A stretch of DNA of 64,000 bases from Ampelocalamus luodianensis (Eukaryota > Streptophyta > Magnoliopsida > Poales > Poaceae). The translations under genes and the position numbers were made by a program. The stretch lies in contig JAYEVH010000229.1 of assembly GCA_036346255.1 (NCBI GenBank), positions 89,102-153,101 on the forward strand, in the 5' to 3' direction. The notes beneath the pieces are model-generated. The model was given only the letters and a program-made list of their open reading frames with translations. It searched no databases and was not told the origin of the DNA. Shown here in pieces: positions 58,132-64,000 of this stretch (the stretch's first letter is position 1; each line of letters opens with the position of its first letter).

Positions 58132-59097
58132 TTGGAATTAATATGGCCTTGGCCCATTCCTTTATCAATAATTCCTAGAAAATCCCAAAGATTCACTCAT
58201 GCATCGTGGCATGTGGAATGCTTTAGTCCCATATTGCTACCCAAAGTGGAGAGACACCACCTTATAAGGTGGAGCATGTCTAGTCTTGGTAAAGAAAGAG
58301 AAAGGAGGACTACATGCACGTGCTCGCTCACCTCGCCACGCCACGCCACATGCGCATGAATGGTGCGGTCGTTCTGGGTCCGACTGTGGGTCTAGACGCA
58401 GCTGTCTTTTGTAATTTTGTTTTGCCATACAATCCTGTCAGGATGGAAAGAAACGCTCTGCTTACGTAGCTTTAACTATGAATTAGAAACGCTATGATTA
58501 CATGGCTTTAACTACGAATTAATTGCGATTAATGAGCCTTCCATCTCTCGAAAATCTGATTGTGGTTTCCTTCTGCGGTTTTTTAAGAGGAAAACTATGT
58601 CTGCCTTCTCAATCGCATTACGAAACACATCAGTGTGAGAGAACTGTTCGCAAGTGTTGTGTTGTTCAGAGCTACTCCATCCCTGTATCTGGCGTGCACC
58701 GGTGGTGGGGAGAGCAGGTCTCCGGAACCGTCGTCCCTGCGATTCTGTACGGGAGAGGGCGAATCAGGTTTTTGCGAAGCGACTTCGCGACTGCTCGCCA
58801 TTCCCTGCTTCGTCTACATCGGCATCTTCTTCATTGGTGACGTCTTCTTCTTCATCTCTACGACACTCTTCGCTTCGCATCGGTAACATCTAGTACTCTG
58901 CATTTACTTCTAATTGTCGGTATGAACATATACATTTTGTTGTTAGTATTGCTTATCGTCTTAGTTCATCTTATGGACATGTTTAGTACTCATGATATTT
59001 CTGTAGTCATGATTTATTTGGGAATTATATAATCACTAAAGTGCTAAATATTCTATCAATCCAAAAACCTCGTGATGAATTTGATAGGCGCTCTGTG

Positions 59098-61568
59098 ATG
59101 AAAATGGCTGGTATTGCCGAGGCAATGAAACCAGAGAAGTTTAGTTGAGTAAACTTCAAAAGATGGCAAACAAGAGTCACTTTATGGCTCACGGCTATGA
59201 ACGTATTTTGGGTTGCCTCCGAGAGACCTAAGGGAAAATTCACTCCCAAACAGGAAAAGGAGTTTAAAGCAGCCACCATAATTTTTTTGGGATACGTTCT
59301 GTCGGTGTTTTAGGACCGATCTTACGTAAAGATTATTTGATTCGGGGGATCTCCACAATTGATCACGCAGACAAAAGAGACACGGGGATTTTTATACAGG
59401 TTCGGGCCTTCTCCGGTGAGAATAACAACCCTACTCCTGTGTGTATTGTATTGAGTATCGATTACAATCAGTGAAAAGACTTGCGCTAATACTGCTACTG
59501 ATTGTCTCTCAAAAAGCCTCCCCGATTACCTCCAAAAGACACCTATTTATACTATGTTGTAGTGGCGGTTGTCGTTCCATGCCAATAGACGCTCATTATT
59601 GCGTAATAATGAGAGTAATTACCGGAGTAGTAACCTCTCCACGTTGCTTAACGGTTATCAATTTGGAGATAATGAAGAGTTATCTGTAGTTATTCCAGGT
59701 ATAACTACGTATCTTGACTGCTCAGATCTCACAGTTAATAGGGCTCGACGAGCAGACCCAGATTAATCGTGAGGAAGTCGTGAGGCAGGGTGAGGTGATG
59801 TCGTAGAGGACTTAAGACCAGGGGGTAGTCGTAGAAAGACTTACGACTGGATACTGGTCGTAGAAAAACTTACAACCGAAGGTTATCATAGGAGAACCTA
59901 CGATAATGGGGTAGTCGTAGAAAGACTTACGACTAATGGGGGTGGTCGTAGAAGAACTTACGACCACTTGGCTTACTTCTCCCTTATGGCAATAAGGGGT
60001 ATACCATGTGACGTCATATTATACAATTAAGGAATAATAAAATAAGGATTACTAGATCCCCTTTTCTCCAATTCACCTCGACTGTTCGTCGCTTTCTCAT
60101 CTCTTCCGCCGCTAGTGACACTGTGCGCTTGAAACGAAACGCCGTGGAAACCCAACGGTTTCCACCGCTTCGGGAATTGCTCAAATGGACAGACCTTTAA
60201 TCTGCCCGCTCGAAAGTACCAAGGTTCTTTTCACACCTCAAGTGAAATTACCTTCTTGACCAAGCACCCTTCTGGTCAGAAGAAATGCCGATCGGAAAGG
60301 TTTTACTTCCGGTCACAAGGCCACGATTACTCTAAAGTCGTAAGATTTTCTACGACTATCTTGTAATCGTGAGATTTCTAACAAACTACCTCGACCAAGC
60401 ATATTTCTGGTCGAGAGATACACATGTTGAAGAGTTTTTCCTTCGACATTTTTCCTACAACCTCCTAATGGCCATAGGATCATCTACGACTCCTTAACTA
60501 AGTAAGTTATTTTCACTTGAAGCTAGGGGCTAGATGATGAGGATCTGGTAATCCTCATTTTATTATTCCTTAATTGTATAATATGACGTCACATGGTATA
60601 CCCCTTATTGCTATAAGGGAGAAGTAAGCCAAGTGGTCGTAAGTTCTTCTACGACCACCCCCCTTAGTCGTAAGTCTTTCTACGACTACCCCATTATCGT
60701 AGGTTGTCGTATGATAACCTTCAATTGTAAGTTTTTCTACGACCAGTATCTAGTCGTAAGTCTTTCTATGATTACCCCCTGGTCGTAAGTCCTGCTACGA
60801 CCAGTCCTGCCACGACTTCCTCATAGTTAACTGGGTCTACTCGTCAGCAGGCCCTATTAACTGTGAGATCTGAGCAGTCAAGATACGTAGTTATACCTGG
60901 AATAACTACAGATAACTCTCTATCATCTCCAAATTGATAATAGTTAAGCAACGTGGGGAGGTTACTACTCCAGTAATTACTCTCATTATTACGCAATAAT
61001 GAGCGCCTATTGGCCTGGAACGACAACCGCTACTACAGCATAGTATAAATAGGTGTCTTTTGGAGGTAATCGGGGAGGCTTTGGAGAGACAATCAGTAGC
61101 AGTATTAGCGCAAGTCTTTTTACTGATTGTAATCAGGATACCCAATACAATACACACGGAGTAGGGTTGTTATTCTCACTGGAGAAGGCCCGAACCTGTA
61201 TAAAAATCCCCGTGTCTCTTTTGTCTACATGATCAATTGTGGAGACCTCCAGAATCAAATAATCTTTACGTAAGATCAGTTCTAAAACACCGACACGTTC
61301 TTTCTGATTGTCTGTGCGATGTGTATATGCACATGAAAGACACAGAGGAGTTGTGGGAAGCACTCGAACATAAGTTCGCTGCCTCGGATGCTGGTAGTGA
61401 GTTGTATACCATTGAGCAATATTATGACTACAAGATGGTTGAGAACTATTCTATAGTTGAGCAGGCACATGAAATACAATTCATTGCGAGGGAACTCGAC
61501 CACCTCAAATGCATATTACCTGATAAATCATTGCCAAACTACCCTCTTCATGGAGGAATTTTGCCACA
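59098..61568 (+). pseudogene. copia gag, interrupted by an insertion
   Basis: Begins near ATG 59098/59104 with MAGIAEAMKPEKFS, an in-frame TGA, then VNFKRWQTRVTLWLTAMNVF and KFTPKQEKEFKAATIIFLGY at 59299. It resumes after the insertion (61296) with LSDCLCDVYMHMKDTEELWE and EHKFAASDAGSELYTIEQYY, typical of the plant copia gag (UBN2-type) region. Rejoined across the target duplication the reading continues G-Y-V-L-S-D. It ends in broken frames near 61570. Confidence 0.75.
59300..61295. mobile_element. 2-kb palindromic insertion: inverted LTR-like arms or fold-back element
   Basis: Left arm 59300-60059 and right arm 60541-61295 are inverted copies of about 755 bp around a 481-bp centre. The outer ends are TGTCGGTGTTTTAG and CTAAAACACCGACA, flanked by CGTTC (59295-59299 and 61296-61300; the match extends to ACGTTCT). 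The right arm reads like an LTR: TGATGAGGATCTGG at about 60535, preceded by GAAGCTAGGGGCTAG, and ending CACCGACA. The left arm would be the same LTR inverted. The five-base TSD and TG/CA ends favour a retroviral-type integration of a palindromic cDNA; a long-TIR fold-back DNA element is the alternative. No coding capacity; many short hairpins. Confidence 0.75.
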
Positions 61569-61650
61569 TCTCTGAAACACAAGAGAAAATATTTTCGTTG
61601 AGGATTTGATTGCGTCCCTTGATGTTGAAGAGAAAGCTTAGACGAAGGAT

Positions 61651-62030
61651 GTGCATCCTAAGGTGGTCGAAGGACATTCCAGCGCCAATGTCGTACAACA
61701 CCATGGTAACGGAAAATTCAAGGGAAAGGCCAAAGTCGTACAGACTACCAACTTTAAGAAGAATAAGAAGCCAAACAAGGAAAAAGTTACCTGCTATGTT
61801 TGCGGTAAGGACAGCCACTGGCCAAGCAAATGTCCTAACCATAAAGGCAGAAAGAATGTGCATAGCTAGACCAAGTCTGTGAATGTGACTATTGGCGATA
61901 CCAGAGTAGGGACATTTGGGTATAGTAATTTACCTACTGTTCTTTTGATCTGTCATTCCACTGATTGGTGGATTGACACAGGGGCTAATATTCACGTATG
62001 TGCTGATGTGTCCTTGTTTTCTTCTTAACA
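61651..62030 (+). pseudogene. copia zinc knuckle and aspartic protease remnants
   Basis: 61651-61869 is basic (KGKAKVVQTTNFKKNKKPNK) and carries a CCHC zinc knuckle, CYVCGKDSHWPSKC, the nucleic-acid-binding part of gag. About 61950-62025 reads CHSTDWWIDTGANIHVCAD, where DTGA is the retroviral aspartic-protease active site preceded by the usual WW/WI. TAG and TAA stops break the frame between and after these blocks. Confidence 0.75.
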
Positions 62031-62325
62031 GGTCGCTCGGGCTTCCTCCGTGTTGATAGGAAATGGTTCGCATGCCTCTATTCTTGGTGTTGGCATGGTA
62101 GATCAAAAGTTTACTTCAAGATAGATTGTGCAGCTAAATAACATGCAGCATGTCCCCTCAATATATAAAAACATCGTTAGCGGCTCCCTCCTGTGTAGAG
62201 ATGGGTTTAAGTTGGTTTTTGAGTTAAATAAAGTAGTCATTTCTAAATTTGGACTCTTTATTGGAAAGTGCTATGATTAAGGAGGCTTATTCCGCTTTTC
62301 CCTTTCAGATTTCTGTAATAAGGTT

Positions 62326-63391
62326 GTGAACCATATTTGTGATCCAAATAATGGGGATGAGGCCAACGTTTGGCACTCACGTTTGTGTCACATCAATTTT
62401 AGTTATATGTCTCGGCTATCCAGTCTGAATTTAACTCTGAAACTCTCTATAGTCAAAAGTTTTAAATGCCAAAATTGTGTACAAGCAAAGCAACCTCGCA
62501 AACCTCATAAAGTTGTGCAGGAAAGAAATTTGGCACCTTTAGAACTCATACATCTTCAGATCTTTGTGAAATGAATGATGTGTTCACAAAAGGAGGGAAA
62601 AAATATTTCATGACTCTAATTGATGATGCTTCTAGATATTGTTATGTGTATATGTTGAAAACAAAAGATGAGGCTCTAGACTACTTTAAAACTTATAAGG
62701 CTGAAGTTGAGAATCAACTAGAAAAAAATCGAAAGACTTCGGTCGGATTGAGAGTATTTCTCAAATGAGTTCTCCTAATTCTGTGTAGAGCGCGGAATTA
62801 TCCATGGGAGGACACCTTACTATTCGCCTCAATCCAATGGGGTTACCGAAAGAAAGAACTGCACGTTGAGTGACTTGGTTAATGCCATGTTAGATAATGT
62901 GGGTTTATTTGAGGCATGGTGGGGGGAGGTTGTACTGACCTCGAATCATATCCTGAACAGAGTTCCCACTAAGAATAGTGAGATTACTATGTATGAAGGA
63001 TGAAAAGGGAGAAAACCATCACTATCCTAGTTGCGCACTTGGGGGGTGCTTGGCAAAAGTCATCGTACTAATAACTAAAAAGCGTAAACTTGGACTGAAA
63101 ACTATGGATTATGTCTTTCTAGGATATGCTCATTGCGGTACTATCTATAGGTTTCTAGTAGTTAAATCTGAGGTATCTGATATACATGTCGGTACAATAA
63201 TGGAGTCTCGAGATGCTACATTCTTTGATAATATATTTTCCATGAAGGATATGCATAACTCTACTAGTCTAGCAAATGATTTAACTCTTGAATCCATAAT
63301 TCCCATTGAGCATTCCGAACACACACACGAACAAATCCTTGAGAAGGATGACGAACAAATCCTTGAGAAGGATGACAGTATTGTTCCTTGA
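62326..63391 (+). pseudogene. copia integrase (GAG-pre-integrase zinc finger and DDE core), broken
   Basis: 62326-62574 holds the HHCC zinc finger (WHSRLCHINFSYMSRLSSLN ... CQNCVQAKQ). A frameshift near 62560 is followed by the core (SDLCEMND, KKYFMTLIDDASRYCYVYML). The second catalytic Asp lies in a block read S-D-stop-E-Y-F-S (about 62742). The third acidic residue is in PQSNGVTERKN (about 62830). So catalytic positions are visible, but with at least two stops and two frameshifts. 62978-63391 continues with the integrase C-terminal region (KTMDYVFLGYAHCGTIYRFL). It includes an exact in-frame 24-bp duplication (EQILEKDD twice, 63329-63376). Confidence 0.75.
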
Positions 63392-63528
63392 TGGAGCAAA
63401 AGACAAAGGACTAAAAAATCCTTTAGAGATGATTTCACCGTGTACTTTGTGGATGATGTTTCCAAATCTATTCAGAGACATATGCATCTCCTGATGCAGA
63501 GTACTAGAAGGATGCGGTCCGTAGCGAA

Positions 63529-64000
63529 ATGGATTCCATTCTTGCTAATGGGACTTGGAAAATCACTGATCGTCCATATGGTTGCAAATCAGTTGGATGT
63601 AAGTGGGTATTCAAGAAAAAACTTAGGCCTGAAGGTACTATTGAAAATTACAAGGTAAGGCTTGTGGCCGAGGGATATACTCAAAAAGAAGGTGAAGATT
63701 TCTTTGATACTTACTCACCCATTGCTAGATTGACCACTATACGGGTACTACTATCCTTGGTTACCTCACGTGGTCTTATTGTCCATCAAATGGATGTTAA
63801 GACAACTTTCTTCAATGAAGAGTTAGATGAGGAAATCTACATGGAACATCTTGATGGTTCTGTAGTAACCGATCAAGAGGGTAAGGTTTATAAGTTACTA
63901 AAATCTCTATATGGTCTCAAGCAAGCACCTAAGTAATAGCATGAGAAGTTCGATAGAATTTTAACATATGTGGGCTTTGTAGTCAACGAAGCTGATAGAT
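63529..64000 (+). pseudogene. copia reverse transcriptase (RVT_2), N-terminal part, continues past window
   Basis: Open from MDSILANGTWKITDRPYGCK through CKWVFKKKLRPEGTIENYK, KVRLVAEGYTQKEGEDFFDT and YSPIARLTTIRVLLSL to HQMDVKTTFFNEELDEEIYM and KSLYGLKQAPK. These are the ordered blocks of copia reverse transcriptase; the first catalytic Asp is in QMDVKT. The frame then meets TAA and TAG where the family has Q and W (KQAPKQW), both explicable by C-to-T and G-to-A changes. It continues as HEKFDRILTYVGFVV to the window end. The YVDD block lies beyond 64000. Confidence 0.85.

Larger units (their letters stand above)
58132..64000 (+). mobile_element. Ty1/copia retrotransposon, decayed, cut by window end
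   Basis: Starts with an LTR-like TGTTGGAATTAATATGG at 58132. The LTR body includes CACCTTATAAGGTGG and pyrimidine-rich exon-like sequence to about 58890. Its 3' end and the primer site could not be placed and may be deleted. The copia gene order gag, zinc knuckle, protease, integrase, reverse transcriptase follows from 59098 to the window end. A 2-kb palindromic insertion (59300-61295) splits gag. Numerous stops and frameshifts make the copy inactive. Confidence 0.8.

Noticed and set aside
1..64000. CRISPR arrays, bacterial operons, tRNA or rRNA genes
   Set aside because: No regularly spaced identical repeats with unique spacers, no cloverleaf-forming tRNA sequence and no rRNA segments were noticed. 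The sequence is plainly plant nuclear.

Overview
Organism and overall character. This is plant nuclear DNA, almost certainly from a grass and most plausibly from Oryza or a close relative. That rests on Tourist-type and hAT-type MITEs, a Pack-MULE-like element, TRIM/SMART, SINE and LINE copies, large chromoviral Ty3-gypsy LTRs with TGTAAYACCC starts, and a spliced WAT1-related gene. The genus is an inference. The only host gene I can defend is a six-exon WAT1-related (MtN21/EamA-like) transporter on the minus strand at 15876-18761. As read it carries a one-base phase conflict at the exon 4/5 junction. Almost everything else is layered transposable-element DNA, much of which can be dated relative to its neighbours from intact target-site duplications (TSDs).

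Layout. 1-7.4 kb: the end of a Tourist-like MITE, a 5'-truncated LINE (minus), a tandem duplication of a hAT-type MITE, and a small non-coding LTR element (about 3825-5308) whose right LTR holds a SINE with an 18-bp TSD. 7.7-11 kb: a decayed hAT transposon with a TTF-zinc-finger transposase. 11.4-14.7 kb: a Mutator-type element with long TIRs and a captured GC-rich interior, then two MITEs. 15.4-19.2 kb: the WAT1-related gene, with a Tourist-like MITE in its third intron and a hAT-type MITE about 245 bp upstream of the start codon. 19.8-21.2 kb: a non-autonomous hAT element. 23.2-25.2 kb: a solo LTR. 26.9-31.2 kb: a gypsy 3' LTR plus the end of its polyprotein. 31.2-33.7 kb: an orphan CACTA-like end and an unrecognised transcription-unit-like stretch with a 150-bp tandem array.

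33.7-51.1 kb is the most informative block. A complete minus-strand chromoviral gypsy element (TSD ATTCA) has a second complete, plus-strand element of a related family inserted in its 5' LTR (TSD GAACT). Their interiors lack gag-pol but keep the tail of a chromodomain, and they are homologous in antisense, so the locus is a giant imperfect inverted repeat. All these LTRs carry a run of short hairpins separated by a GGTCCC-type spacer. 51.1-57 kb: a degenerate tandem repeat holding a MITE, a Mutator-type element, and a solo LTR split by an internally deleted hAT element. 57.4-57.7 kb: an intact 263-bp TRIM. 58.1-64 kb: a decayed Ty1/copia element, cut by the window end, whose gag is interrupted by a 2-kb palindromic insertion built of two inverted LTR-like arms and rich in short hairpins.

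Limits. No alignment or search could be run. Element ends were placed by eye from terminal repeats and TSDs. Homologous copies differ by many single-base indels, so decay and sequencing or assembly error cannot always be separated, including at the WAT1 defect.
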